Positions 30,225 to 41,377 are shown, counted from the stretch's first letter. The stretch is DNA of 64,000 nucleotides from Tannerellaceae bacterium (GCA_021203545.1 JAJQAZ010000130.1:1-64000), one strand, 5' to 3'. Translations and numbers: made by a program. Notes: generated by a model not told the origin, from the sequence alone.

Positions 30225-31529
30225 TTATTTATCCGTAGGGAATAATATCATTAACGCCGGTAGTCCGGATGCATCATAAGCCGTTACATTGGCGCCTTCT
30301 GAGGTTACTTTTGCAAAGTCGCCATTGGATAGGTTGCTGCTTTCGTCGCGGTTATTCCAGCCGTAATTGATATTACGTTCCACGAACGGAAGGTATTGAG
30401 TCTGGTCGCAGTCGTGTATCAGCATGGCGATGTATTGTGCGAAGATCGCCATGTAAATATGTTGTTCTTCCGACCCCTGTATGGTGCGGGGTAAGATTTG
30501 TAACGGTGCCGACATGGTGTTGATTGTGTAATCAGTTGCAACAATGGCATTATTCAGATACTCTTCCTCACCGGTTGCTTTGTAAAGTAATACGGATGCC
30601 CCGATAAAAGTGGCCTGGTTGTACAGGGTAGCCGTTTCCCAGTTGGGTAATGAACCTTCCCAGTACCCATCAATGATGATACCCCGGTCAGGATCAAACA
30701 TGTGTTCTACTGCCCAATTGTAAATTTCTTTGGCATTTTCCAGGTAATGGTTCCTGCTGTGCCATCTGGGATAATCCGGATTGTTATCAACACCTATTGG
30801 GTCGTCTGCCTGGTGTTGTGTATCCGAAGAAGGAATACTGTTATACAGGTGCATGGCGGCAATTACAGTAGGGTTGTTGATACAGGCCATTTTGCCTTTG
30901 TCGTCATTGTTTGCCGGATCGTTGGGGTTCCAGTTCCAATACATACCACCTCCCACAGGATCGTACGAACCCCTGTCGCCTATACGGGGAGATCCGTACC
31001 ATACACGGCAGAAACTTTCGTCGGCCAGTGCCAGGTATTTTTCATCTTTGAATAACCCATAGGCACGTCCGAACGAGAGAGTCCACCACATAATGTCGTC
31101 GTAAATAAACCATCCGGTTTCCTGATTCTGATCGTGCCAGTCGAAGTTTACATAATGCGCTCTGTTCCCTTCAAAAATCTCATCAACCAGGTTTTTATAA
31201 AGGGTTTGCTTTTCGCTGTTGTTCTCTTTTACCGCCCGTTCGTAGGCATTGATAGCCATGTCAAAATACATCGCCTGTGTCCATATCGCAGCTACAGTGC
31301 TTTTGCTGTTTGCTCCATCCGGTGTACTGATATTCCTTTTGTAGATATGTGTAACGGGGTCGAGCAGAGCCGTATTGAATGCCTCGTACGCAGTCCACGA
31401 ATTACTGTTTGTGTAAGGTGTTACAATTTCGTAATCCAATATGTATTCATCTGTTTCTACATCGCTGCACGACGAGAATGTAAGGAGGCTACCTATAAGA
31501 TATGTCGCTAAAATCATATGTTGTTTCAT
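30225..31529 (-). CDS. GH76 endo-alpha-1,6-mannanase C
   Basis: The only intact GH76 of three in the window, 434 residues. SPII signal (SLLTFSSCSDVETDE) points to the cell surface. The (alpha/alpha)6 barrel has the catalytic Asp pair in GWFIYDDIMWWTLSFGRAYGLF (residues about 142-163), plus KMACINNPTVIAAMHLYN and YNQATFIGASVLLYKATGE. It would cut the alpha-1,6-mannan backbone into oligosaccharides for the SusC/SusD pair encoded just upstream, but those genes are both frameshifted. Confidence 0.92.
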   Translation of the reverse strand: MKQHMILATYLIGSLLTFSSCSDVETDEYILDYEIVTPYTNSNSWTAYEAFNTALLDPVTHIYKRNISTPDGANSKSTVAAIWTQAMYFDMAINAYERAVKENNSEKQTLYKNLVDEIFEGNRAHYVNFDWHDQNQETGWFIYDDIMWWTLSFGRAYGLFKDEKYLALADESFCRVWYGSPRIGDRGSYDPVGGGMYWNWNPNDPANNDDKGKMACINNPTVIAAMHLYNSIPSSDTQHQADDPIGVDNNPDYPRWHSRNHYLENAKEIYNWAVEHMFDPDRGIIIDGYWEGSLPNWETATLYNQATFIGASVLLYKATGEEEYLNNAIVATDYTINTMSAPLQILPRTIQGSEEQHIYMAIFAQYIAMLIHDCDQTQYLPFVERNINYGWNNRDESSNLSNGDFAKVTSEGANVTAYDASGLPALMILFPTDK

Positions 31530-31558
31530 AATTTTCCTGTTTACTATTAGATATACAA

Positions 31559-33506
31559 TTAATAACCGGTGTTTTGAACCAGGTTTTTATCAATATCAAT
31601 TTCGCCTTGTGGTATGGGGAAGAAATACTGGCGTTCAAAAGTACGTTCTATAACCTGCGCACGTTTATAAAAATCATCGCCGTCGTTATTTACACTCATG
31701 CCGTGAACCGGTTTGTTGAAGTATTCGTTTGCAAGTCCCCAACGGCGCACATCAAAGTAGCGGCAGTTCTCGAAACTCAGTTCTACCCGTTTCTCTTTGC
31801 GGATCGCTTCCATGATTGCATCAGCTCCGGTAGGACGTGGCAGGGCGTTTGCTCCTTCGCCATATAGGGGGATACCAGCCCGTTCGCGTATCAGGTTGAG
31901 GTATTTGAAGATGTCGTTGTGAGTGGGGTCAACGTGGCAAAGGGCTTCTATGTAGTTGAAGTAAATATTTGCCAGTCGAATTAGTATACATACCTGGTCG
32001 TGCGTATTACGTGAACCTGCCCCCATCATTTTACGAACCAGATAGCCTGTACTGGTATAGTCGTTTACACCCTGTTGTTTACCACAGGGACCACTATACG
32101 TGAAATCGGTATAATTGCCATCATCTCCGTTAACGCCGAACCATCTCTGGCCATTGAACGTAATATCGGCATAGAAGCGGGGCTCGCGGTTTACATACAT
32201 GTTGCGTGTACCGTTGGGAGCATATATTTTTCCGGTAGGTGAAACGTAGGCCGAAGTAATATATCCATCTTCCACATAGCCTGATTCTTTGTTGATTATG
32301 GGGGGTAATGCCATCAGCACGGTATCTCAAAACAGGCGATTTACCGTTTGCCATGAAATAAGCATCTACCATTTCCTGTGTAGCACCCAACAGACTACCT
32401 CCTTTAAAATCGTCTCCTGATATGCGGTTGTCGTTTGGCATACGGTCGTATTGCATGGTTCCGGCAGAGTTCTCATACATGTAAAAGATGGCTTCTCTGT
32501 GTGTAAGCAGGTCTGTATATCTGCACTTAACCCCCCGGCGGTACGATTCGTATGGGTCGAACCCGCTATCCTGTGCGCTTTGAATGGCTTTTCCGTCCCC
32601 GTCGGCATACTCTAACTGGAAGCGGCTGCCATAGTTTGTAAAGAAAGCATTGCATTCGGTTATTACTTTTTGCCAGTTCTCTTTAATTTCCGCCTGGGTA
32701 GGATTTTGTGGAAATAACCGGGTTCCGTCCGGATTGGCCAGGTTGGCATAGTATCTGCATTCGCCGTTAAACAACCAACTGGCACGGAAGGTCAGGGCTT
32801 CAATGATAAAGACCTGTGCGATGGCTTTATCAATGCGTCCGGCTCCTGTATCTTTATCATCTAAGACAGCGTTATCCAGTAATCCGTTTTGCTGGGCATA
32901 CTTCAATTGGGAAACAATGAAGTCAAAGCATTCATCGACGGTATTGCGTGGCAATTGGAGTTCTTCGGTTGGAGTATTTAAGGAGTAGTTTTCCTCTAAT
33001 ACCGGAACCGGCCCGTAGGCACGTACCAGGTAAAAGTAGTAAATAGCGCGTACGGCAATGGCTTCGGCTTTCCATTGTTGTTTTTCACGGGCAGTTACCT
33101 GGTCGTCAGGTGTCTGGTCTATGTAGTCCAGAAAAACGGCTGCTTCGTGAATGCCTGTGTACCAACTTTTCCAACGGTGCTTTACGAATGTATCTTCCGT
33201 AGCATTGATGGTGTTGTTGTTGATCATTTTACCTTTATAATCCCCAATTGTAAATTCCGTTTCGTCCGAAGCCGCTGTCCAGGGCCCCTGTGTGCGGAAT
33301 ATATCTGTTTCGTGTACCTGCCGCTGGTTAAATTCGTCCGGCATGTAGGTGTATACACTTGCCAAATATCCTCTGGCACCATTTCTTGTTTTAAAAATTT
33401 CGTTGAGTGATAACCGGTCGTCGGGTACCTGGTCGAAATAATCACTGCAGGAGGTTGCCAGTAAAAGTGATAGGATTGCTAAAACAATTGATTGATATAT
33501 TTTCAT
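31559..33506 (-). pseudogene. SusD-type lipoprotein with mid-gene frameshift
   Basis: Partner of the STN-type SusC. SPII signal (LSLLLATSCSDYFDQVPDD), TPR-like helices (EAIAVRAIYYFYLVRAYGPVPVLEE) and a C-terminal half with RLANIYFNYIEALCHVDPTHND, RKEKRVELSFENCRYFDVRRWGLANEYFNK and FFPIPQGEIDIDKNLVQNTGY. The frame breaks at a C6 run (plus-strand G6 near 32299-32304): the upstream frame reads RYRADGITP then out-of-frame HNQQ, and deleting one C gives GITPIINKESGYVEDGY, continuing to the normal end. Original length about 648 residues, in the long SusD class. It follows SusC by 13 bases. Confidence 0.87.
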
Positions 33507-33519
33507 TGTTTTTCAGTTT

Positions 33520-36500
33520 TTAGAATGTAAAGTTGACTCCGATAGAATATGTAGAGGTATTCGGATACGATGAACCGTTATTTGTGTTCAACTCCGGGTC
33601 CCATAATTTAAATTTTGTGAGTGTGAACAGGTTTGTTCCCATCAGGTAGATTGCCGCATTCTGTAAATGAGCTTTGTTTACCCACTCTTTCGGCAGGTTG
33701 TACGAAAGCTGCATCGTTTTTAAGCGCAGGAAACTAACGTCGTATAGCCACCAGGTACTGGGCTGGAAGTTGTTCTGGTTGCTGGTGGTTTCGCTACCGT
33801 ATGACAGGCGGGGGTAGAATACGTCCTGACGGGGGTTGTCTTCGCTCCATCTGTCATCAATATTGCTATACAGGTTTCCGGCACCTCCCCCTCCGTTAAA
33901 AGGCTGGATACTGTTTCCACTCAATACGCGCTGCGCATTGTGGGAACCCTGGAACATCATGCCTAATGACCACTCTTTCCATACTACATTAAGTCCGAAG
34001 CCATATACCATTTGGGGTACATCCCCACGGCTTATATAGGTTTTATCGTATGCATCGATCTTACCGTCGCCATTTAAATCCTGGTATTTGATATCTCCGG
34101 CTTTTACTTTCCCGAATTGGGTAGGGAAAGGGCGTGGTGTGAGTTTTTTTATTTTCTTCCGAAAGTGCTTCCCAGCGGTCAATATCATCAATTTCGCTTT
34201 GTGTATAAAGTCCCAGGGCAATGTATCCGGTACTGGCCAGTGTGTTCCGGCCATTCTGGTTCATCCACGGATAAATCTGCTCCGGTAGTTCTCCTTCTAT
34301 CCATTTATTATTATTAAATGTTACATTTCCACGGACAGAGACCAGCCAGTCTTTACCAAACCGTTTGTTGTATTCGAGCGATCCGTCGAACCCTTTGTTT
34401 TCAACGATACCTACGTTTCCGTATGGATCCGCCATGTAACCTAAAAAGCCGGGAATTGAGTTTTCGCGTTTTAACAGGATGTTTTCGCGCCGTTCTTTGA
34501 ATATATCGAAGATAACAGACAGGTCGTCGTTCAGCAGTTTGATATCCAGACCTAAATCCTGTTTACGGGCTTCTTCCCAGATCAGGTCAACAGCATTATT
34601 TACCGTTCTGTATCCATCGTATTTATTGCCGGCTGTACCCCATTTGTAGCCGTAGTTGCCATCTTGTGTTATCTGGTCAAGATACATGAACCGGCGGTCG
34701 TCTACGTTGCTGTTACCTACTTTACCGTCTGTGTAACGTATTTTAAGGAACGAGACAATTCCGGAAAGGGGTTCCCAGAAATTTTCATTGGATACTACCC
34801 ACCCAACCCCATAGGCCGGAAATGTTCCGTACCGTTTTTTAGGAGAAAAGTTTTCCGCTCCGTTGTAACCGATATTGAATTCTACGAAATAACGGTCTTT
34901 CCATGAGTAAGTAGTACGCCCGGCAATACCCATCATCCGGTAAGGAATTGCTTCTTCGAGTGTGTTTTTGGGATATAATAATCTTTGCTGTTGGTTAAAC
35001 AGGAACAGGCCACTTACCTGATGATCCCCGAATTTGCGGTCGTAACTCAGGGAGGCTTCGAGGTAGGTTTTTTTATTACCGGACGATTCCTGTTTGTAAT
35101 TTAATACATCCGAACCTGTCATTGTTTGTGTTAAAATCGGGTGTCCGTCTAAATCATAGGGCACACTCAGGTCGCTGAAATACCAGGTGGATTCTCTGCG
35201 GTCCTGGTTTAAATTCACTTCATTGTAAACGTCGAACGCATACATTGCTGTCAATTTCAAACCTTCTGTAATAACATCCAAATCCTGTGTGATACGTAAG
35301 TTAGAGTATATCTGGTTTTTAGTAACGTTGTTGTATCCCCGGCGGGTAGCATCTGCATACGGATTCCGGAATCCGCCATTCGGACTGATGCCGGGTACAT
35401 AAGCCTGTCCGTTTATGTAAAACATTTTCGGATATTCTACCGGTGATATGGACATGGCAGCGTCGTAAATATCGCGGGACGAGATAGCCGGATAGTTACC
35501 CTCTCCCAGGTATCCCTGTGCACCGATCTCAACTTTTGTGGTGGAGGTGGCATTGATACTTAAATTGGTGGTGAAGTTATACCGGTTGTAACTCATTTTG
35601 GAGTTATAACTGTCAATGTTCTCGGCTGTTTTTGTCATACCGGTTTCGTTGTAATAGCTTACGGAAGCATAATAGGTGGCTCGTTCGCTCCCTCCGCGTA
35701 CGTTTACATTAACCCGGCGGTTGTGCCCCCAATCATTGAATACTTCGTTCAGCCAGTCTACATTCGGATAGAGGTACGGGTCGCGGCCTAACTGTGTATT
35801 CCGGATATAATCGTCAGAGAATTTGGGTGCCAGGCCATCGTTCCGGAGTGCTTCGTTGGCCGCGTTCATGTATCCGATCCCATCAATCAGGTTTACTTTT
35901 TGGGTAAAGCGGGTAAACGATTCATAATAATCTACGTTCACGGTGGGTTTACCGATTTTTCCGGGTTTTGTTTTGATGATGATTACCCCGTTTGCTCCCC
36001 GTACCCCATATACTGCGGTTGCAGAGGCATCTTTGAGGGTGGTAAGGGATTCGATGTCTTCCGGGTCAATGTCGTTGAAAGACCGTTCCACCACGTCTAC
36101 TAAAACGAGTGGGGATGAACTGTTTGGGGTTGCAATACCGCGAATCCAGATGTCGGCTGCATCTTTGCCCGGTTCGCCTGTACGCTGTACGGCAATAACC
36201 CCGGCTAAACGTCCGGCCAGCGCTGTACTCAAACTGGCCGAAGGAGTTTTGATGTCCTCCATTTTCAGGCTGGTTTGTGCCCCGATATTACTGATCCGGC
36301 GCTGGGTACCGTAGCCGATTGCAACCATTTCATTTAGTTCGTTTACCAGTTCTTCCATGTGTACGTCGTAAATGTTGCGGCTGCCTATTTTTATATCTAC
36401 CGGTTTAAATCCAACATATCCGAATTCGAGCACAGCATCCGGCATATCTTCAATATGGATCTCATATTGTCCGTCTATATCTGTGATGGCACCAATGTTG

Positions 36501-36967
36501 GTTCCTTTTACCAGGATACTTACACCAATTAGCGGCTCGCCCTTATCATCGGCAACACGACCGGTAATTTTCCGTTTGGTTTGTTGCTGTGGGTTGGGTG
36601 AGGCACTTTTGGCGGATACAAAAATTTGCCTGTCGGAAATCCGGTAGGTATAATTTGTACCTTTAAATAAGTCACTTAAAATGTCGTCGATTTTACTCTC
36701 TTTCCGGTTAACCGAAACCTGCCGGTTCAGGTCTACCTGGTCGTCCAGGTAAAAGAATATAAATTCACTGTTTTTCTCGATTTCATCGAAAGTCTCTTTT
36801 AATGTTTTGTTGTTTACTTCGAGGTTCAGAGACTTGGTCTGTGAATAGCCCGGGGTGGCAAAAGTAACGCCTATCCCCGTGAAAAGTAGGCAGATAATGA
36901 GGTTTGTGACATGAAACGTTTTTCTTAAATTAACATTTCTCATGCCAATAAAATTAGATTTTATCAT
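33520..36967 (-). pseudogene. STN-type SusC transporter with late frameshift
   Basis: A TonB-dependent transporter of the transducer class. After the signal peptide lies an STN domain (LNLEVNNKTLKETFDEIEKN through RISDRQIFVS, residues about 47-115) that contacts the FecR anti-sigma factor, then the carboxypeptidase-like domain (ITGRVADDKGEPLIGVSI), TonB box region NEMVAIGYG, plug and barrel. Near 34145 an A7 run (T7 on the plus strand) replaces an expected A6: deleting one A joins SEENKK to LTPRPFPTQFGKVKAGD and the open frame to the C-terminal YSIGVNFTF. About 1,150 residues when intact. Unlike the other three SusC genes it has no tandem perfect hairpins at its 5' end. Confidence 0.88.
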
Positions 36968-37023
36968 ACATTTGAATCGATTTAATTTGAATACATAAAA
37001 TATTTTTACAAATTAGGTCATTG

Positions 37024-37052
37024 ATCGGGTAGTATTCGCGGTACTATCCGAT
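37024..37052. promoter_or_regulatory. Hairpin between fecR-like gene and susC-4
   Basis: Arms ATCGGGTAGTA (37024-37034) and TACTATCCGAT (37042-37052), 11 pairs with one G-T, loop TTCGCGG. A T6 run follows only on the plus strand, so for the minus-strand operon it is more likely an mRNA structure than a terminator. Confidence 0.5.
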
Positions 37053-37124
37053 TGCTTTTTTAGTGAGTACTATGTCATAGGCTTACATGATTTAAAGGTT
37101 GATAAATAGATTGTTTGTTAACTG

Positions 37125-38294
37125 TTATATGCTTTCAATATGGTAGTTGTTCCCATTGACCTGATAAGTAACAGGCAACAGGAAGGTTAAGTCTGACAAA
37201 ATTGTTTCCAGGTTGTCTTTTAAATCCAGTTTTCCCGAGCACTTTATATGGGCAGTCTCTTCGTTGCAATGGATGTGTACCCCATAGTACCGGGAGAGGC
37301 GTTTGAATACAACGCCCAGCTTTTCGCTTTCGAAGAGGTATAATCCATTTTTCCAGGAAATGTATTTGTTTACATCCACCTGCATGATTTTTTCTCCCTC
37401 TTCCGATGATGTAAACAGTTGACCCGGTTCCAGAAGAGCCTTTCCGGTTTGCCGGGTTTCTACCTGTACACTACCCGAAACCAGTACAACGTTTTTGAAA
37501 TTATCCGCTTCGTAAGAGGTCATATTGAATTGGGTGCCCAGTACCTGTACGGCCATTTCTTTGGTTCTTACCAGGAAAGGGCGCGATTCGTCTTTGGCAA
37601 CTTCCAGAAATACTTCTCCGTCTACATAAATTTCTCTCCGGGATTTGTCGAACTCGGCGGGATAGACTACCCGTGACCCGGCATTTACCCAGATGGTGGT
37701 ACCGTCAGAGAAGGTTAGGACAGAACGCTTTCCCCACGGTGTAATCAATTGATTGTAAGAGGCCAGTTCTTCTTTGGAAACACTTTCCGTGTTGGTGGTT
37801 ACGCTGGCCGACTCGTAGGAAATAACAGATTCCTTTTCCTGAATCGTGATTACTTTTTCATCGGAAAGGATGAGCTGGGTATCGTTGTAATCCTCTATTC
37901 CGGTTTGGGTTTGTTCTACGAAGGTAAGAATATCAGGGTGTTTTTCGGAGGTGTTAAAAAAGAACGTGAGACTTATTAAAATAGCCATACTGGCTGCTGT
38001 ACTTATTCCTGCATAGAGGAATCTCCTTTTTCTGTTTTGTTTGTTGGAAATCTGTATCTGTTTCCATAATTTATCTGTTTCTTCTACCGGAAGAATATCT
38101 TTATTGAGTGCGGTAAGAGATTGTTTAGCTGCCAGGTATTCCTTTTTGTTCGCGGGATTGCCTGCCAAAAAATCGTCCCAGAATTGAGCCGTATTGTTTG
38201 TTGGGTTTTTATGTGAAGAGATAAAAAAGGTATCCTGAAGAAAGTCTTCAAACGTGTACAGGGTATAGCTTTTTTTATCTTGTCTGTTTTTCAT
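37125..38294 (-). CDS. FecR-type anti-sigma factor
   Basis: A 389-residue single-pass inner-membrane regulator. The cytoplasmic N-terminus has the sigma-binding region with LWKQIQIS; one membrane helix lies at residues about 92-110 (AGISTAASMAILISLTFFF); the periplasmic FecR domain has WGKRSVLTFSDGTTIWVNAGSRVVYPAEF and REIYVDGEVFLEVAKD, and a C-terminal DUF4974-like domain (FKRLSRYYGVHIHC). It senses SusC occupancy through the STN domain and releases the ECF sigma factor encoded just upstream. Intact. Confidence 0.93.
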   Translation of the reverse strand: MKNRQDKKSYTLYTFEDFLQDTFFISSHKNPTNNTAQFWDDFLAGNPANKKEYLAAKQSLTALNKDILPVEETDKLWKQIQISNKQNRKRRFLYAGISTAASMAILISLTFFFNTSEKHPDILTFVEQTQTGIEDYNDTQLILSDEKVITIQEKESVISYESASVTTNTESVSKEELASYNQLITPWGKRSVLTFSDGTTIWVNAGSRVVYPAEFDKSRREIYVDGEVFLEVAKDESRPFLVRTKEMAVQVLGTQFNMTSYEADNFKNVVLVSGSVQVETRQTGKALLEPGQLFTSSEEGEKIMQVDVNKYISWKNGLYLFESEKLGVVFKRLSRYYGVHIHCNEETAHIKCSGKLDLKDNLETILSDLTFLLPVTYQVNGNNYHIESI

Positions 38295-38346
38295 GTTGGT
38301 AACTGTTAGTATTAGAGAAACAGTTACCGGTAAATATTATACTCAC

Positions 38347-38913
38347 TTATTCCGGATTTTTTTTGAAAAAAGTGCGGATTCGTTTCAGTGAGCGTTGGAT
38401 GGTGTTGGCCACAGACTGGTAATTCATTTGGGTAAGTTCGCTGATCTCATCGATGCTGCGGTCTTCAATAAACCGGTAGTAAATAATTTCGCGTTGCCGG
38501 GATGTGAGGCCCGACAGGATTGTCCGGATGGTTATTTCTGTTTCGGCCTGTGTTTCATTTTCTATGTAAATGGTTTCGGGCGAGTCTTCTTCTGTTTTTT
38601 CTTCTTCTATTTCCGCGTATAACGTGTTACGGGAATTTTTAGCCATGGCATTTAACAACAGGTTTTTCAAAGCGGAAGCCAGGTACCGGTTGATATTATC
38701 TGTTTTCCCTAATGTACGGCGGTTGTTATGGATTTTTACGAAAAGATCGTGTATGCAATCTTTGATTAGTTCTTCGTCCGGAGTAAATACAAGCCCATAC
38801 CGGAATAGCTGTTGTACATTTTGTTTATATATATAGGTATATGCCGTCTCATTTCCTTGCAGGAACTGATCCCATAATTCACTGTCGTGTGAGGTATTAG
38901 TGCGGGTTAGCAT
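38347..38913 (-). CDS. ECF-type RNA polymerase sigma factor
   Basis: A 188-residue group IV sigma factor. Region 2 is seen in FRYGLVFTPDEELIKDCIHDLFVKIH and region 4 in LTSRQREIIYYRFIEDRSIDEISELTQMNYQSVANTIQRSLKRI with its helix-turn-helix. It lies 52 bases before the anti-sigma gene and would activate the downstream SusC-SusD-GH76-LamG operon. Intact. The upstream region holds a 15-bp palindrome at 38949. Confidence 0.95.
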   Translation of the reverse strand: MLTRTNTSHDSELWDQFLQGNETAYTYIYKQNVQQLFRYGLVFTPDEELIKDCIHDLFVKIHNNRRTLGKTDNINRYLASALKNLLLNAMAKNSRNTLYAEIEEEKTEEDSPETIYIENETQAETEITIRTILSGLTSRQREIIYYRFIEDRSIDEISELTQMNYQSVANTIQRSLKRIRTFFKKNPE

Positions 38914-38948
38914 TATTCACTCGTATTATCCTGGTATATTTTTAATAG

Positions 38949-38963
38949 AGTTCTGATAGAACT
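38949..38963. promoter_or_regulatory. 15-bp palindrome, copy 1 (operator candidate)
   Basis: AGTTCTGATAGAACT, a 6-bp inverted repeat around GAT, 35 bases upstream of the sigma factor start. Its exact reverse complement occurs at 39384. Confidence 0.5.
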
Positions 38964-39141
38964 TTTTTAAAGAGTCGTGTCAAAGTTATTATTTTTTGTC
39001 TAAAACATACAATTGGCTTTAGTTTCTTTCTTAAATATCTATCTTTTTATCTTTTATTGTGACTTTAGAGCCGGTTGAAGAGAATATCAATAATCCCAGT
39101 GATGAGCTAACGACCGACAGGCTACTAAATTTCCGGTTTTT

Positions 39142-39348
39142 CAGTCCTGAAAGGACGATAAATTCTAGCCCAGTACGAAGTGCTGGGTAGAGAGAGATTC
39201 CCATTTTATGAGTCCTGAAGGGACGGCATAATTTATGGTCAATTTATTTTTCCTATTTTATTATGTCGTGCTTACAGCACTAAAAGTCTGCTATTTACTA
39301 TTACCCAGCACTTCGTACTGGGCTAGGATATACCGTCCTTGCAGGACT
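39142..39348. repeat. Dispersed palindromic intergenic element, copy A
   Basis: Perfect 25-bp arms at 39165-39189 and 39302-39326 (core CCCAGTACGAAGTGCTGGG) sit inside outer imperfect arms AGTCCTGAAAGGACG and CCGTCCTTGCAGGACT. The centre carries GGACGGCATAATTTATGG and CGTGCTTACAGCACT. The right end GATATACCGTCCTTGCAGGA recurs at 53441 and 58006. No ORF inside. It looks like a REP/MITE-type element; the transposase, if any, is not in the window. Confidence 0.75.
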
Positions 39349-39383
39349 CAAAATGAATTTTAAATCTTTCCGGGATTAGAATC

Positions 39384-39398
39384 AGTTCTATCAGAACT
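39384..39398. promoter_or_regulatory. 15-bp palindrome, copy 2 (operator candidate)
   Basis: AGTTCTATCAGAACT, the exact reverse complement of the copy at 38949. The two copies flank repeat element A in the space between the divergent sigma factor and GH2 genes. Confidence 0.5.
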
Positions 39399-39565
39399 TG
39401 GTCATTCATAGAACCTCCTGTTTATGGGGTTTTAGTGGGGTTTGACTGAACTTTGAATTATTCTGCATGAAAATTGAAAGTCTATTATACTGTTTTCTTT
39501 TTCCTTTGCCACCGGATTTCAATGCTAATAAATTCTATTCATAAATTGAAAAACAGTATAGTATC

Positions 39566-41377
39566 ATGAAAAAATTATTCTTAGTATGCCTTTTGGCTAT
39601 ATGCGGAATCGCCGTGTATGCTCAATGGAAGCCGGTAGGAGATAAACTTAAAACTCCCTGGGCTGACCAGATTGACCCCAATAATGTGTTACCCGAGTAT
39701 CCCCGTCCACAGATGGAACGTTCAGAGTGGGTGAACCTGAATGGTTTATGGCAATATGCTATTACTCCGAAAGGATAGGCCGAACCAATCGGTTTTGACG
39801 GACAGATCCTGGTGCCTTTTGCTATCGAATCTTCTTTATCGGGTGTTCAGAAAGAGGTGGGTAGTGCCAACGAGTTATGGTATAAACGTGAATTTACTGT
39901 TCCTTCTTCCTGGAGAAACCGTTCTGTAAAGCTTAATTTCGGTGCGGTAGACTGGAGAGCAGATGTTTTTGTAAATGATGTGTTTATCGGAACCCATGAA
40001 GGCGGTTTTACTCCTTTTGCTTTTGATATTACTCCGTTTTTATCCAATAAAGCTTCGCAGAAGTTAGTGGTACGTGTCTGGGACCCGACTGACGATGGAC
40101 CTCAGCCCCGTGGTAAACAGGTAAAAAGACCGGAAGGTATCTGGTATACTCCTGTGACTGGTATCTGGCAGACTGTATGGATTGAGCCGGTTGCTAAAAA
40201 CCATATTACCCATATCAAAGCTATTCCTGATATTGATTCAAATACAATGGCTGTTACGATTGCCACTGCTCAACCCTGTGCTACTGATATTGTAGAAGTA
40301 AAGCTGCTGGAAAACGGTAAAGTGATCTCTTCTGCTAAAGGGTTGGCCGGTAAAGAACTTCGTATGAGTGTACAGAATCCTACTTTGTGGGATACAGAGA
40401 ATCCATATCTGTATGATATGAAAGTTTCTGTCTCATCAGGAAACAGAGTGGTAGATGAGGTGAAATCATATACTGCTTTCCGTAAAATATCTGTGAAAGC
40501 CGACGAGTATGGTATAATGCGTATGCAGCTGAATAATAAAGATCTGTTTCACTTTGGCCCGCTGGACCAGGGCTGGTGGCCTGACGGATTGTTTACCGCT
40601 CCTACAGATGAAGCATTATTGTATGATGTAATCAAAACAAAAGAGTGGGGTTATAATATGATTCGTAAACACGTGAAGGTTGAACCGGCCCGTTGGTATT
40701 ATCATTGCGACCGTGAAGGTATGCTGGTTTGGCAGGATATGCCGAGTGGCGACATGGGTAACCAGTGGGAATGGCATATTCACAATGGTGGTACTGATAA
40801 AAAACGTACACAGAAATCCATTGATATTTATAACAAAGAATGGAAAGAAATTATGGATTTCTGTATCTCAAGTCCTTCGGTTGTTGTTTGGGTTCCGTTT
40901 AACGAAGCGTGGGGCCAGTTCGATACTGAACGAGTGGCTGCGTGGACGAAAGAATACGATCCTTCGCGTCTGGTGAATCCTGCCAGTGGAGGTAACCACC
41001 GTAATTGTGGCGATATGATAGACCTTCACCACTATCCGGGTCCGAAAATGTTCCTGTACGATGCGGCACGTGTCAATGTGTTGGGCGAGTATGGTGGTAT
41101 TGGTTTACCATTGGAAGGCCATTTGTGGCAGACCGACAGAAACTGGGGGTATGTACAGTTTAAGAACAGCGATGAAGTGACTGCTGAATATATAAAGTAT
41201 GCGAAACAGTTGAAAGATCTGGTAAAGAAAGGTTTCTCGGGTGCTGTTTATACACAGACAACCGATGTGGAAGGCGAAGTAAACGGTATCATGACGTACG
41301 ACCGTAAAGTGTTGAAGATGAACGAAGCCGAACTCAGAAGAATCAACCAGGAAGTTATCAATGAACTAAATAAGTAA
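39566..41377 (+). pseudogene. GH2-family beta-glycosidase with in-frame TAG
   Basis: A secreted GH2 enzyme (signal ending at IAVYAQ). Order: sugar-binding jelly roll (residues about 60-190, WYKREFTVPSSWRNRSVKLNFGAVDWRADVFVND), immunoglobulin-like domain, then TIM barrel with acid/base Glu in VWVPFNEAWGQFD and probable nucleophile Glu in VNVLGEYGGIG. TAG at 39776-39778 interrupts YAITPKG-x-AEPIGFDGQILVPFAIES; the frame continues unchanged to 41377, giving about 603 residues if the stop is read as an amino acid (Gln, Lys or Glu). The substrate (beta-galactoside, beta-glucuronide or beta-mannoside) cannot be told. It stands alone. Confidence 0.85.

Noticed and set aside
39061..39420. Prophage or insertion-sequence remnant between sigma factor and GH2
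   Set aside because: No integrase, transposase or target duplication is visible; the palindromic element explains the repeats.
9513..39778. Reassignment of TAG to glutamine or another amino acid across the genome
   Set aside because: TAG is the terminal stop of the intact SusE-like gene at 9233, and the only tRNA seen (23462) has a TTG anticodon. Neighbouring genes also carry frameshifts and a deletion, which recoding does not explain.
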